DNA from: Achromobacter aegrifaciens
Lineage (GTDB): Bacteria; Pseudomonadota; Gammaproteobacteria; Burkholderiales; Burkholderiaceae_B
Length of the DNA stretch: 64,000 bases
Direction of reading: 5' to 3'
Assembly: GCF_902859735.1 (NCBI RefSeq)
Contig: NZ_CADIJY010000002.1
Coordinates: 434,001-498,000 of the forward strand
Under the pieces are notes generated by a model, which searched no databases, was not told the DNA's origin, and saw only the letters and a list, made by a program, of their open reading frames with translations. Both the position numbers and the translations under genes were made by a program. How positions within the stretch are numbered: position 1 is the first letter of the stretch; every line of letters starts with the position of its first letter. Positions 17,298-25,541 of this stretch are shown here, piece after piece.

Positions 17298-19727
17298 CTA
17301 CATCGTGTAGCGCAGCGTCAGGATAGCGCTGCGCGGCGCGCCATAGAGGTTGTAGAAAATGTCGTAGCCCGGCGTGCGCAGGTACTCCCGGTCGAAAAGA
17401 TTGTTGATCGAAAGCGCGGCGTCCCATTGCTTGTTGATCTGGTAGCCCAGGCGCGCGGAGACAACCGCGTAGCCGCCCTGGCGCATGGATGAGGTGTAGA
17501 CATCGCTTTGCGCCTGCAAGCCCATGCCGACGCGCCAGCCGTTCAGCGCGCCGTTGAAATCGCGGGGTTGGAACCGGTATTGCGTCCAGAGTTTGAAAAG
17601 GTGCTTGGGCAGAACATCGGCAGCGAAGCGCTGGCCCACGTTGTCGGCGTCGGCGTCACGCAGGAATTTTGCGTTGGTGAAGGTATAGCCGGCGGCTATG
17701 TCCCAGCCCGGCAAGGGGCTGCCGCTGAGTTCCGCTTCCCAACCCTGGCTTTGCACCAGGCCGGCCGCGCGCGAGCACGAACCGGTGGGCGTGCCGCCGC
17801 AACCGATGTGGTCCGGGTCGGTAATGGCGCGGTTCTGGTCGCGAATCCGGAACATCGCCAGCGACGCATTCAAGCGGCCATCGAAGAACTCGCCCTTGAC
17901 GCCGGCTTCGGTTTGCCAACCCTTGCGCGGCTTGAGCGTTTGCCCCGTGTAGTCCTGCTCGCTTTGGGGCACGAAGATGTCCGTATAACTGGCGTAGACC
18001 GAGACCTGTTGATTCAGGTCCAGCACAATGCCGCCGAACGGCGTGAATTCGTCCTTCGTATTGGCCGCGCTGTATTCCCAGTCTCCGGTCTGTGGCGACA
18101 CCGGGCGGCTTTTCTGGCGGTAATCCGTCCAGCGGCCCCCCAGGATCAGGCTCAGCGGGTCGGCCAGCTTGAATCGCCCCGAGGCGTAGATGCCAGATTG
18201 CGTGGTGATGGTGTTGTTGCGATTGATTACCGGCAGCGCGTATTCCTGATCGAAGTCGTGATCGGTCAGCGGCGCGACGTTCTCGATGTAGCTGAAGCGG
18301 CTTCCGGTCGTTTCGTCAGAGCGCGCGTAGTTGTAGCCCAGCGTGAGCGTGTGCTCCTGTCCAAACAGGGAGACGGGCCCCGACACGTGGACGTCGCCCT
18401 GATCCCACTTGAAGTCGTTCGCGATGCGTCCGACCGACATGCCGGCGGCCAGGCCGGTGTCGATATCGATACGGCTGCCGGTAAACGCCGAATAGCCGCG
18501 ATAGCGCGTGTCGCGATGCAGGTAGGCCGCCTTGAATTCCCAGCCATTGCTCCATCGATGTGTCAGGTCGGTCCCGACGTCATAGGTCGACATGTCCGAC
18601 ATTTTCGACGGGCCGACATACGCGTCGCGATCTGGCACGCTGCCATCCGAGTAAAGGGGCAGGCCGTTGAAGTTGCGGAAGCGGCGATCGTTATAGGTAG
18701 CGGTCACGCCGATCGTTGTGCGCGGCGCGAGGTCGTATTCCAGCACACCGTAAAAGGTGCGCGGTTCCGAACGTCCCCAGTCATAGAATTTGTTTTCGTC
18801 CTTGTAGGCGCCGACGAGGCGGCCGCGCAGCGTGCCCGATTCATTGAGCGGACCCCCGCCGTCGGCCTCCAGACGGTACTGGTCCCAGGAGCCGCCGGAG
18901 ACGGAGGCGGAAAAATGGCTCTCGGCGCGCGGACGCTTGCGCACGTAGTTGATGGCTCCGCCAGGTTCTCCCGTCCCGGTCAGCAGGCCGGTGGGGCCTC
19001 GCAGGATCTCGATGCGGTCGTAGATGGCGAGATCCATGTTGGTGCTGGCTGCCTGCTGAGGCAGACCGTCGTATTGCGCGCTGGTGCCGAACCCGCGCGC
19101 ATTGAATTTCTCGGTGTCTTCATAGTCGGAGGCCGTCAGGCCCGTTACATAGCCCATGGCGTCGGCGATCGTGGTCAGGCCCTGGTCGTCCATTTGCTGC
19201 CGGGTCATCACCGACACCGACTGAGGTATTTCACGCAGGGTCTGGGCGCCCTTGGTGATCGTGACCGCGCGCGCGGCATAGGAGCCCGTTTCTTCGGTGG
19301 TGGCGTTGCGCCACGCGTCGCCGTCCACGCGCACGGATTCCAGCGTAACGGCGCTGGCGCGCGGTTCGGGCTCGATGACGTAGCCGGCGGGGGTCTGCCT
19401 GGCGCTGTAGCCGGTGCCGCGCAGCAGGATGTCGAAGCCGCCGGCAACGGTGTGGCTGCCCTGCAGCCCCTGGGTCGTCAGGCCTTGCAGATTGCGCGTG
19501 TCGACCACGATGTCCGCGCCGGACAACTGCGCATAACGGTTCAGCGCCGGGGCCAGCGGACCGGCCGGGATGTCGTATTGGGTGACGGCCATGCCTGTTG
19601 CGGCCTGGGCCCGCGCAGCATGCGGATGCAGGGCGGCGAGCGCCAGGGCGACGGCCAGCGGCAGGTGGCGGAGCAGGTAGGGCTGGCGGGAAGAAGCGGG
19701 GTACGCGGTGATGCGAGGCAGGGCCAT
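17298..19727 (-). CDS. TonB-dependent siderophore receptor with STN signalling domain, cassette 2
   Basis: An 809-residue outer-membrane receptor. The signal peptide ends near HAARAQA. The STN domain (TQYDIPAGPLAPALNRYAQLSG, about residues 48-115) marks a transducer that also signals to FecR. The plug follows with LREIPQSVSVMTRQQMDDQGL and the ILRGPTGLLTGTGEPGGAINYVRKRP block near residues 235-270. The barrel ends ...LRYTM with a terminal Met instead of the usual aromatic residue, a mild oddity. Best resemblance is to FpvA/FhuE/FoxA-like receptors for hydroxamate-type siderophores; the ligand is not certain. It lies 108 bases after fecR-2. Confidence 0.9.
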   Translation of the reverse strand: MALPRITAYPASSRQPYLLRHLPLAVALALAALHPHAARAQAATGMAVTQYDIPAGPLAPALNRYAQLSGADIVVDTRNLQGLTTQGLQGSHTVAGGFDILLRGTGYSARQTPAGYVIEPEPRASAVTLESVRVDGDAWRNATTEETGSYAARAVTITKGAQTLREIPQSVSVMTRQQMDDQGLTTIADAMGYVTGLTASDYEDTEKFNARGFGTSAQYDGLPQQAASTNMDLAIYDRIEILRGPTGLLTGTGEPGGAINYVRKRPRAESHFSASVSGGSWDQYRLEADGGGPLNESGTLRGRLVGAYKDENKFYDWGRSEPRTFYGVLEYDLAPRTTIGVTATYNDRRFRNFNGLPLYSDGSVPDRDAYVGPSKMSDMSTYDVGTDLTHRWSNGWEFKAAYLHRDTRYRGYSAFTGSRIDIDTGLAAGMSVGRIANDFKWDQGDVHVSGPVSLFGQEHTLTLGYNYARSDETTGSRFSYIENVAPLTDHDFDQEYALPVINRNNTITTQSGIYASGRFKLADPLSLILGGRWTDYRQKSRPVSPQTGDWEYSAANTKDEFTPFGGIVLDLNQQVSVYASYTDIFVPQSEQDYTGQTLKPRKGWQTEAGVKGEFFDGRLNASLAMFRIRDQNRAITDPDHIGCGGTPTGSCSRAAGLVQSQGWEAELSGSPLPGWDIAAGYTFTNAKFLRDADADNVGQRFAADVLPKHLFKLWTQYRFQPRDFNGALNGWRVGMGLQAQSDVYTSSMRQGGYAVVSARLGYQINKQWDAALSINNLFDREYLRTPGYDIFYNLYGAPRSAILTLRYTM

Positions 19728-19835
19728 ATCGGGAATTCCTGTTCGTGATGTCTTTTGGTTTGACGAACGAGAATTCGGAAGTGGAACCTGCTGTCCAAAA
19801 AAATTCGCGTGCCTGAGGGGCCGGAACAGCCCGGT

Positions 19836-20849
19836 TCAGTCTCCCGGTGCCACGTCCACGCGCAGGAAATAGGGAGTGAAGCTGCGCACGCGCAGCGTCG
19901 GCAAATTGGCTGTCAGCAGCTGCATGGCGCGATCTGTGTCATCGAGAGGCAGCACCGCCGAAATGCGGATGCTGGCTAGCGCCTGGGCGTCGTACTGAAT
20001 CAGGCCGCTGCGATGGCGCGCCAGGGTATCGAGCACCTCGGCGAGCGGACGATCGTGTATGAACAGCCGGTGCTGCTTCCAGCCATCTTCGATCTGGCCG
20101 GTGTCGATCTCCGTCACTGGATCCAGGCCGTTTGGACGGATCCGCACGGCCTGGCCGGCTTCAACCACGGTGGCGTCGCGCGATCCGCCGCGGCGTTGCG
20201 CGTCGGTCTGGACCGATACGCGCGATTCCAGCACGCTCAATCGCGTTGCGCCGTCCTCGCGGCTGACGACGAACTTCGTGCCCAGGGCGCGCATGGTTCC
20301 GTCCCGGGTTTCGACCAGGAAGGGGCGCGTGGCATCTTTGGCGACCTCGACCAGAATCTCGCCCTGGATCAGTTCCAAAGCCCGGAGCCGGGAGTCGTAG
20401 CGGAGATTGACGGCAGTGCCGCTGTTGATGCTGATGCGAGTGCCATCGTCCAATACCTGCGTCCTCCATTGGCCGCTGGTGGCTCGCAGGTCGGCCATCA
20501 GCCAGGAGGGGGGATAGGCTTGCAACGTCAGCCATGCGGGCGCGGCCAGGACGCAGCCCAGCAGGGCGGCGGCGGCGAATTTCTTGATGCGGCTGCGCTT
20601 GCCGCGCGCATTGAGCGCGGCGGCCAGGGCGGCGCTGCCCGGTTCACCCACGCCGCCGACGCGGATCGCGTCTACTTGGTCCAATAGGCCCTCCATGCGT
20701 TCCGCGGCCGTGGCATGGAGCGGGTCTGCCGCCTTCCAGGCTTCAAAAGCCTGCCTGGCCGCGCGCCGTTGCGCGGCGTCGTCGCAGGAAAGCTGGACGA
20801 TCCATTGCGCGGCCTGTGCGGCAACCGAGGCGGGCGAGGGCGCAGCCAC
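19836..20849 (-). CDS. FecR-type anti-sigma/sigma regulator, cassette 2
   Basis: A 337-residue FecR protein starting at GTG, three bases after the stop of the sigma gene. The N-terminal cytosolic domain (AAQWIVQLSCDDAAQRRAARQAF) is followed by a single membrane helix (FAAAALLGCVLAAPAWLTLQA, about residues 86-106). The periplasmic FecR domain shows VLDDGTRISINSGTAV and LELIQGEILVEV blocks; the C-terminal part shows the LAEVLDTLARHRSGLIQYD stretch typical of the STN-contacting end. It relays the loaded-receptor signal to the upstream sigma factor. Confidence 0.9.
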   Translation of the reverse strand: MAAPSPASVAAQAAQWIVQLSCDDAAQRRAARQAFEAWKAADPLHATAAERMEGLLDQVDAIRVGGVGEPGSAALAAALNARGKRSRIKKFAAAALLGCVLAAPAWLTLQAYPPSWLMADLRATSGQWRTQVLDDGTRISINSGTAVNLRYDSRLRALELIQGEILVEVAKDATRPFLVETRDGTMRALGTKFVVSREDGATRLSVLESRVSVQTDAQRRGGSRDATVVEAGQAVRIRPNGLDPVTEIDTGQIEDGWKQHRLFIHDRPLAEVLDTLARHRSGLIQYDAQALASIRISAVLPLDDTDRAMQLLTANLPTLRVRSFTPYFLRVDVAPGD

Positions 20850-20852
20850 GGT

Positions 20853-21377
20853 TCAGGCAAGCCGTTGATGGCAATGCAACAGCACCTGGACCAGGTACTT
20901 CTGCACCATCTTGGTCGAGACCTTCAGTTGCCCGGCGACGTAGGCGTGCGTGTGGCCTTCAAGGTAGTGCAGCAGGAAGGCTGCGCGGGCCTTGGCGGAT
21001 ACGCCTTCCAGCGCTTGGCAGATCTGTTCCAACGCCTGCATGGCGATAAGCAATTGCTCGGGCGAGGGATGCTGAGCCAGTTCCGGAGCCAGCCGTTCGA
21101 GCTCGGCCAGGTAAGTTCGTTCGAGCAGCTCGCGGCGCGCCCGGTCGATGAGCAGGCGTTTGGCGGTGGTGGTCAGGTAGGCACGCGGCTCTTGCAGCCC
21201 CAGCGGCTGGCCCAGCAGTGCGTCGCGCGAGGCCAGCAAGCGCTCAAACGTGTCGTGAGCGAGATCTGCCGCGTGATGGGTGCAACCCATGCGTCTGCGT
21301 AGCCAGCTAAAAAGCCAGGAATGATGATCGCGGTACAGCAAATGAAATTGCTGCTGTACGCCCGAATCAGTGCCCAC
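20853..21377 (-). CDS. FecI-type ECF sigma factor, cassette 2
   Basis: A 174-residue ECF sigma factor. Region 2 reads HAADLAHDTFERLLAS; region 4 reads AYVAGQLKVSTKMVQKYLV. Two GTG codons (21380, 21377) follow GAGGAAGC; the second has the better spacing. An upstream ATG in frame (21419) is rejected as it sits inside the Fur-box-like sequence. FecR-2 and the receptor follow on the same strand. It likely drives transcription of that receptor when its siderophore is bound. Confidence 0.88.
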   Translation of the reverse strand: MGTDSGVQQQFHLLYRDHHSWLFSWLRRRMGCTHHAADLAHDTFERLLASRDALLGQPLGLQEPRAYLTTTAKRLLIDRARRELLERTYLAELERLAPELAQHPSPEQLLIAMQALEQICQALEGVSAKARAAFLLHYLEGHTHAYVAGQLKVSTKMVQKYLVQVLLHCHQRLA

Positions 21378-21400
21378 CACGCTTCCTCGTGCCTTGATGT

Positions 21401-21419
21401 AAATGAGAATGGTTTTCAA
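21401..21419 (-). promoter_or_regulatory. Fur-box-like operator of fecI-2
   Basis: AAATGAGAATGGTTTTCAA (plus strand) carries the AATGAGAAT half typical of Fur boxes in this group, with a degenerate second half. It is 24 bases before the chosen fecI-2 start, the expected place for iron repression. Confidence 0.55.
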
Positions 21420-21536
21420 CTTTAATACAAAAGCACGGCATCACGCAAGGGCGTAGGGAATGCGGGCGGGGCGAACGCGCGCTCCGTTGGGCGACAGCGC
21501 GCCGGCGAGAGGGCCGGACGCGCCGTCCGATGCGGC

Positions 21537-21608
21537 CTACCAGCGATAGCTGACCGTGCCGTACACCTGACGTTCCTGGCCCAGTAGCACGCGGTGGTGC
21601 TGCCGCAG
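21537..21608 (-). pseudogene. C-terminal remnant of a TonB-dependent receptor
   Basis: The last codons read LLGQERQVYGTVSYRW and stop. This is a typical final barrel strand of a TonB receptor with its C-terminal aromatic residue. No plug or barrel precedes it; the upstream sequence in the same frame has no receptor features. A 6-base-pair stem (21515-21529, CGGACG/CGTCCG) just past the stop looks like the old terminator. The fragment lies directly upstream of fecI-2, suggesting a receptor gene was deleted here. A short piece can mislead, so confidence is moderate. Confidence 0.5.
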
Positions 21609-21945
21609 CTGGCTACGTAGCGGCGGTCTTCCCCGCCTCTGCAAGCAATTTCCGCTTTCGACCCGCAGTGGCCACTCGTAGTCTGTCCGCGAACGACTGC
21701 TCCGCAGCGGTTGCTGCCGGTGGATTTGCAAGGTTGTGGGGTCGGACTTCGCCATGTTGCGGTCATTCCGACATATGCATCCGGCGAAATCATCTTGAGT
21801 AGGTGTGGGCTCAGCATCCTATTGATGCGTGACGGCTGAACGCCCACCATGTTCCCAGAAAATGCCATTGCACAGCGGGCCGTGATGCCGGACTAACGTT
21901 CATCTTTTTAAGTCGTGGCGTCATCGATCTCAAGTGCACATCTCT

Positions 21946-22434
21946 GCCGTTGCCACCGTCCAACCGAGACCTGGCACCTAACCCCAAGGCATGGCCGGTT
22001 CGTTCCGCGTCCAGCTTCAGCAGCCGGGCCGCCGCCGCGGTGGCGCCGAACAGCCTATGGGTGGCGGTGTAGGCCCAGCCACGGACCACGGGCGAGACCC
22101 GCGTCGCCACGCCCAGCCGGCAGGCCAGGTCCAGGCCGCCGTCACGGCCACGGCCAGGTCCTCGCCGTTGACGCCGCCGATGCGGTCCGCCATCGCCAGC
22201 GCGGCCGGCACCACCGATACGCCCGCATGCAGGACCGCGAGGTCGTGCGTGTCGTCGAAGTATGGCGCCGACCGCCGCGGCGCAGCCGGGCGCGGTGGCG
22301 CCGGCGATCGCCACGCCGACCGTGTCGAGCAGGTTCCTGCGGGTCGCTTCGACGGCGGATGCCGGCAGGTCCTGGAACGCCAGGCCGGCGACGTGCCGGG
22401 CGATGATCTGCGATGAGTCCAGTGGGGCTACCAC
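21946..22434 (-). pseudogene. Broken MmgE/PrpD family gene
   Basis: The start reads IARHVAGLAFQDLPASAVEA and NLLDTVGVAIAGATAPGC, a standard MmgE/PrpD N-terminus. In another frame it continues with FDDTHDLAVLHAGVSVVPAA and GGVNGEDLAVAVTAA, then returns to the first frame (LACRLGVATRVSPVVRGW, HRLFGATAAAARLLKLDAE). About 40 residues are missing before the FDDTHD block, two frame changes are needed, and the protein stops near residue 165 of about 450. It is clearly non-functional. Intact relatives dehydrate or isomerise tricarboxylic acids. A complete MmgE/PrpD gene is present elsewhere in the window near 56 kb. Confidence 0.8.
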
Positions 22435-22492
22435 CAGCTAGTTGTTGCGGTCATAAAGCACCAGACGTCCGGGATCCCGCAACAGCGCCAAA

Positions 22493-22523
22493 CATACCAG
22501 GTATGCGCATAATGTGTATTATG
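22493..22523. promoter_or_regulatory. Two adjacent palindromes upstream of the broken MmgE/PrpD gene
   Basis: CATACC-A-GGTATG (22493-22505) and CATAAT-GTGT-ATTATG (22508-22523) are perfect dyads lying 60-90 bases before the broken gene. They look like operators of a GntR- or LysR-type regulator whose target has decayed. Confidence 0.45.
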
Positions 22524-22590
22524 TAAAGTAATGGATAGGCGTAGTTATCCCCCCGCTACGCCTGCCGACAATGGGCGGTATCCCGACACG

Positions 22591-23514
22591 CTACGAAAGA
22601 ACGATGTCCGTCAGCGTTGCCGCGCTGGTATCCCTGATCAGCGACACAAATTCAACCAGGTAAGGCTTGGTGCTCTCGGACGCACGCATGGCGGCCCAGA
22701 CTTCGGCCGTCAGGCCGGCATCCGTGATCGGCCTGGCGCTGACGTACTGCCGCTGCAAATAGCTTTGGATCGCCCATCGAGGCAAGACGGCAATCCCCCT
22801 GCTTGTCGCGACGAGCATCAGGATGGCGACGGTCAGCTCGGTGGTTCGGCGTTTGGGATTGATCCCTGCCGGCGCCAGGAGTTGGCGAATGATATCCAGC
22901 GACTCATCCGGGACCGGATAGGTGATGAGTGTCTCGCCAGCGAAGTCTTCCGCCTGCAGGATCTTCTTCTGCGCAAGCGGGTGATCATTGGCCACCACGG
23001 CCATCAGGCGATACTTGAACAGGTGGTGGAAATCGACGCCATTCTCGGGTTCCTGGCACGATACAAGGGCTACGTCCGCCCTTTCCTTATGCAGCAAGGC
23101 CACGGGGTCGGCTTGATAGCCCGATACCAGGTCAACCTCCACCTCTGGCCAGCGGGCGCGAAAGGCGTCGACCGCTGGCATCAGCCAGTCGAAACAGGTG
23201 TGGCATTCGAGCGCGATGCGCAGCGTACCTTTTGCGCCCTTTGCCAGCCGCGTCAAGTCTCGCGTGGTCTGGTGCAGGAGCGGCACGACCGCATCAGCAG
23301 TTTCCAGTAGCCGCCTGCCCGCCGGCGTGAACACCACGGGTGTGGATTTGCGCACGAACAGCGGCAATCCGTAGAAGTCTTCAAGCGCCTTGATGTGGTG
23401 CGAGAGCGCTCCTTGCGTCAAGCGTAGCCAGCTCGCCGCCTTGGAGACACTGCCGCTATCCCGCAATGCAATCAGGGTTTGAAGATGACGGACGTCGATC
23501 GGTATTCTTTCCAT
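22591..23514 (-). CDS. LysR-family regulator, MetR-like
   Basis: A 307-residue LysR transcription factor. The winged helix-turn-helix (residues about 6-65; HLQTLIALRDSGSVSKAASWL, LTQGALSHHIKALE) and the effector domain both follow E. coli MetR closely as I recall it: FVRKSTPVVFTPAG, LRIALECHTCFDWLMPA, TLITYPVPDESLDIIRQLLAPAGINP. MetR responds to homocysteine and controls methionine synthesis. Here the regulator faces a transporter/methyltransferase operon instead, so its effector may be another thiol or a related compound. It probably controls that operon and itself through the shared intergenic region. Confidence 0.8.
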   Translation of the reverse strand: MERIPIDVRHLQTLIALRDSGSVSKAASWLRLTQGALSHHIKALEDFYGLPLFVRKSTPVVFTPAGRRLLETADAVVPLLHQTTRDLTRLAKGAKGTLRIALECHTCFDWLMPAVDAFRARWPEVEVDLVSGYQADPVALLHKERADVALVSCQEPENGVDFHHLFKYRLMAVVANDHPLAQKKILQAEDFAGETLITYPVPDESLDIIRQLLAPAGINPKRRTTELTVAILMLVATSRGIAVLPRWAIQSYLQRQYVSARPITDAGLTAEVWAAMRASESTKPYLVEFVSLIRDTSAATLTDIVLS

Positions 23515-23540
23515 TAATTTTCTTGAGGTTAGTTCTCTAG

Positions 23541-23558
23541 ATTATTCGTTTGAATAAT
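23541..23558. promoter_or_regulatory. Dyad in the regulator/transporter intergenic region
   Basis: ATTATTC-GTTT-GAATAAT is a perfect 7-base inverted repeat with a 4-base spacer, lying 27 bases before the metR-like start and about 90 before the transporter ATG. It has the T-N11-A layout expected for LysR-type operators. Confidence 0.5.
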
Positions 23559-23648
23559 AAATCTGAAGCGATCACACTGCCAACCGCATACTCACGGCCC
23601 AGCAGCCGCGAGCAGACCTTGACCAGTTGCAGTGAGGAATTCAAGTCG

Positions 23649-24863
23649 ATGAGCGGCTACACCATGCACCGCCAGGTGTTCATCCTGGCGACGGCGCAAG
23701 CCCTGTTTCAAACCGCTTCCGTCTTGGTAATGACCGTAGGCGGATTGGCTGGCGGCCTTGTAGCGAGCCGTCCAGAATTGGCTACGACCCCGATCGCTGC
23801 CATGTTCCTCGGGACAGCGCTAAGCACATTTCCAGCATCCTCCTGGATGGCGAAAATTGGCCGCCGGGCAGGCTTTCTCGCCGGATCCTCTCTTGGAGTC
23901 CTGGGCGGGCTGATCGCCGCCCTGGGCGTCTGGCTGGCATCGCTGCCCATACTATGCGCAGGCACTTTCCTCGTGGGCGCGTACCAGGCATTTGCCCAGT
24001 TCTACCGGTTCGCGGCCAGCGAGGTCGCGGACGAGAGATTCCGCTCACGCGCTATCTCGCTAGTCCTGGCTGGCGGGATAGTAGCCGCCTTGCTCGGGCC
24101 CTCCTTGGCCCGATATGGCGGTCCGCTCCTGCAACCGGTCTACACCGGTTCGTTCCTCATCTTGGCCGTAGTCTCCCTGGTGGCGACCTGCGCACTGACG
24201 GGGTTGCGCATGCCTGACTCTCATATCGACCATGCGGATACGGCCACGGGGCGAAGCTGGTTCGCCATTGTGAGCCAGCCCGCCTACCTGGTTGCGCTGT
24301 TCGGCGCGGTCACCGGGTACGGGATCATGATCCTGGCGATGACGGCGACCCCGCTCGCCATGCTCAATCATCGCCACGAACTGTCGGCGGCGTCCACCGT
24401 GATCCAGTTGCATGTCCTGGGTATGTTCCTTCCTTCATTCTTCACGGGAGCGTTGATAGCCCGTTTCGGCGTAACCCGGATCATGTTCGTTGGCGTTGCG
24501 CTGTTGGCAAGCCACGTTTTCATGACCTGGACGGGCACCTCTTTCCATTCGTTTGCAGCGGCCCTGGTGTTGCTGGGTGTGGGTTGGAATTTTCTATACA
24601 TCGGCGGGACCACGCTCCTGACGACGACGTACACGCCGGCGGAGAAGAGTCGGGCCCAGGCCACCAATGACATGACCATTTTTGCGGTTGGCCTTGCATG
24701 TTCGTTTGGCGCTGCAGGATTACTGGAGAAATTTGGCTGGCAGACACTCAATGGGCTGTTGTTGCCGTGGCTGGCCGCGGCTGCCGTTGTGTTGACATGG
24801 CATGGCATCAGCAGCGCGCGCAGAACACCCGCCAAACACGTACTACATTTGGGTCGACAATGA
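23649..24863 (+). CDS. MFS transporter
   Basis: A 404-residue permease with about 12 hydrophobic segments. I start at the ATG at 23649 (MSGYTMHRQVFIL), preceded by GAGGA; the frame opens 33 codons earlier at a TTG without a ribosome site. Conserved bits include SSWMAKIGRRAGFLAGSSLG in the first loop and YRFAASEVADERFRSRAISL after the fourth helix. It belongs to the broad exporter-like part of the superfamily; the substrate is unknown. The methyltransferase gene follows after 13 bases, then an EamA exporter, with a MetR-like regulator in the opposite direction. Confidence 0.78.
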   Translation: MSGYTMHRQVFILATAQALFQTASVLVMTVGGLAGGLVASRPELATTPIAAMFLGTALSTFPASSWMAKIGRRAGFLAGSSLGVLGGLIAALGVWLASLPILCAGTFLVGAYQAFAQFYRFAASEVADERFRSRAISLVLAGGIVAALLGPSLARYGGPLLQPVYTGSFLILAVVSLVATCALTGLRMPDSHIDHADTATGRSWFAIVSQPAYLVALFGAVTGYGIMILAMTATPLAMLNHRHELSAASTVIQLHVLGMFLPSFFTGALIARFGVTRIMFVGVALLASHVFMTWTGTSFHSFAAALVLLGVGWNFLYIGGTTLLTTTYTPAEKSRAQATNDMTIFAVGLACSFGAAGLLEKFGWQTLNGLLLPWLAAAAVVLTWHGISSARRTPAKHVLHLGRQ

Positions 24864-24876
24864 AGAGGAATGCAGC

Positions 24877-25491
24877 GTGAGCAACAAGAATCACTGGAAC
24901 GATGTCTACCGCACCAAATCCGAGGATGCGGTGAGTTGGTACGTCGCTCATCTCGATACGTCTTTGCGCATGATCCAGCACGTGGCCCCGATGCCCGAGG
25001 CCGCAATCATCGATGTCGGCGGCGGCGAAGCCACACTGGCAGATGATTTGCTGGCTCTCGGCTACCGGGATCTGACCGTGCTGGATATTTCGGAAACGGC
25101 CATTCAGGCGATGCGGGAACGACTGGGGACGAAGTCCGCGAGTGTGGAATGGCTGGTCACTGACGTGACTACCGCTACCCTGCCCTCCGCTCGCTACGAC
25201 GTTTGGCATGATCGCGCTGTTTTCCATTTCCTGACGGATCCAGCCGACCGCCAAGCGTACATTGCGCAGGCGACGCAGTCGGTGAAAGCGGATGGTTTCC
25301 TCATTGTTGCAACGTTCGGACCCGATGGCCCGCTCAAGTGCAGCGGATTGGATACCGTCCGCTACGATGCCGCGGCGCTTCAGGCGGAGTTTGGAGCTGG
25401 CTTCGCGCTTATGGACAGCACGGTAGAATCTCACCAGACGCCCTTCGGTACCAGCCAGCAGTTCGTTTATTGTCTGTTTAATCGGAAGTAA
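24877..25491 (+). CDS. Class I SAM-dependent methyltransferase
   Basis: A 204-residue cytosolic methyltransferase. The start is GTG at 24877 after AGAGGA; the longer frame would overlap the transporter. The SAM site is VIDVGGGEATLADDLL (about residues 42-57), followed by LTVLDISETAI and the VEWLVTDVT acidic loop; YDVWHDRAVFHFLTDPADR resembles the TehB/thiopurine-like methyltransferase layout. Related enzymes methylate small nucleophiles such as thiols, tellurite or selenite, so detoxification is a reasonable but unproven guess. It sits between an MFS permease and an EamA exporter. Confidence 0.78.
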   Translation: MSNKNHWNDVYRTKSEDAVSWYVAHLDTSLRMIQHVAPMPEAAIIDVGGGEATLADDLLALGYRDLTVLDISETAIQAMRERLGTKSASVEWLVTDVTTATLPSARYDVWHDRAVFHFLTDPADRQAYIAQATQSVKADGFLIVATFGPDGPLKCSGLDTVRYDAAALQAEFGAGFALMDSTVESHQTPFGTSQQFVYCLFNRK

Positions 25492-25541
25492 ATGGGGCGT
25501 ACGCTTGTCCTCCAAGCCATTCCCGCCGTCTACACGTCCAC

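Noticed and set aside
17508-19748. 746-residue plus-strand frame over the cassette-2 receptor
   Set aside because: Antisense shadow of a clear TonB receptor.
21381-21419. Upstream ATG extension of fecI-2 (MKTILIYIKARGS)
   Set aside because: It lies within the Fur-box-like promoter sequence, while a GAGGAAGC ribosome site precedes the GTG codons downstream.
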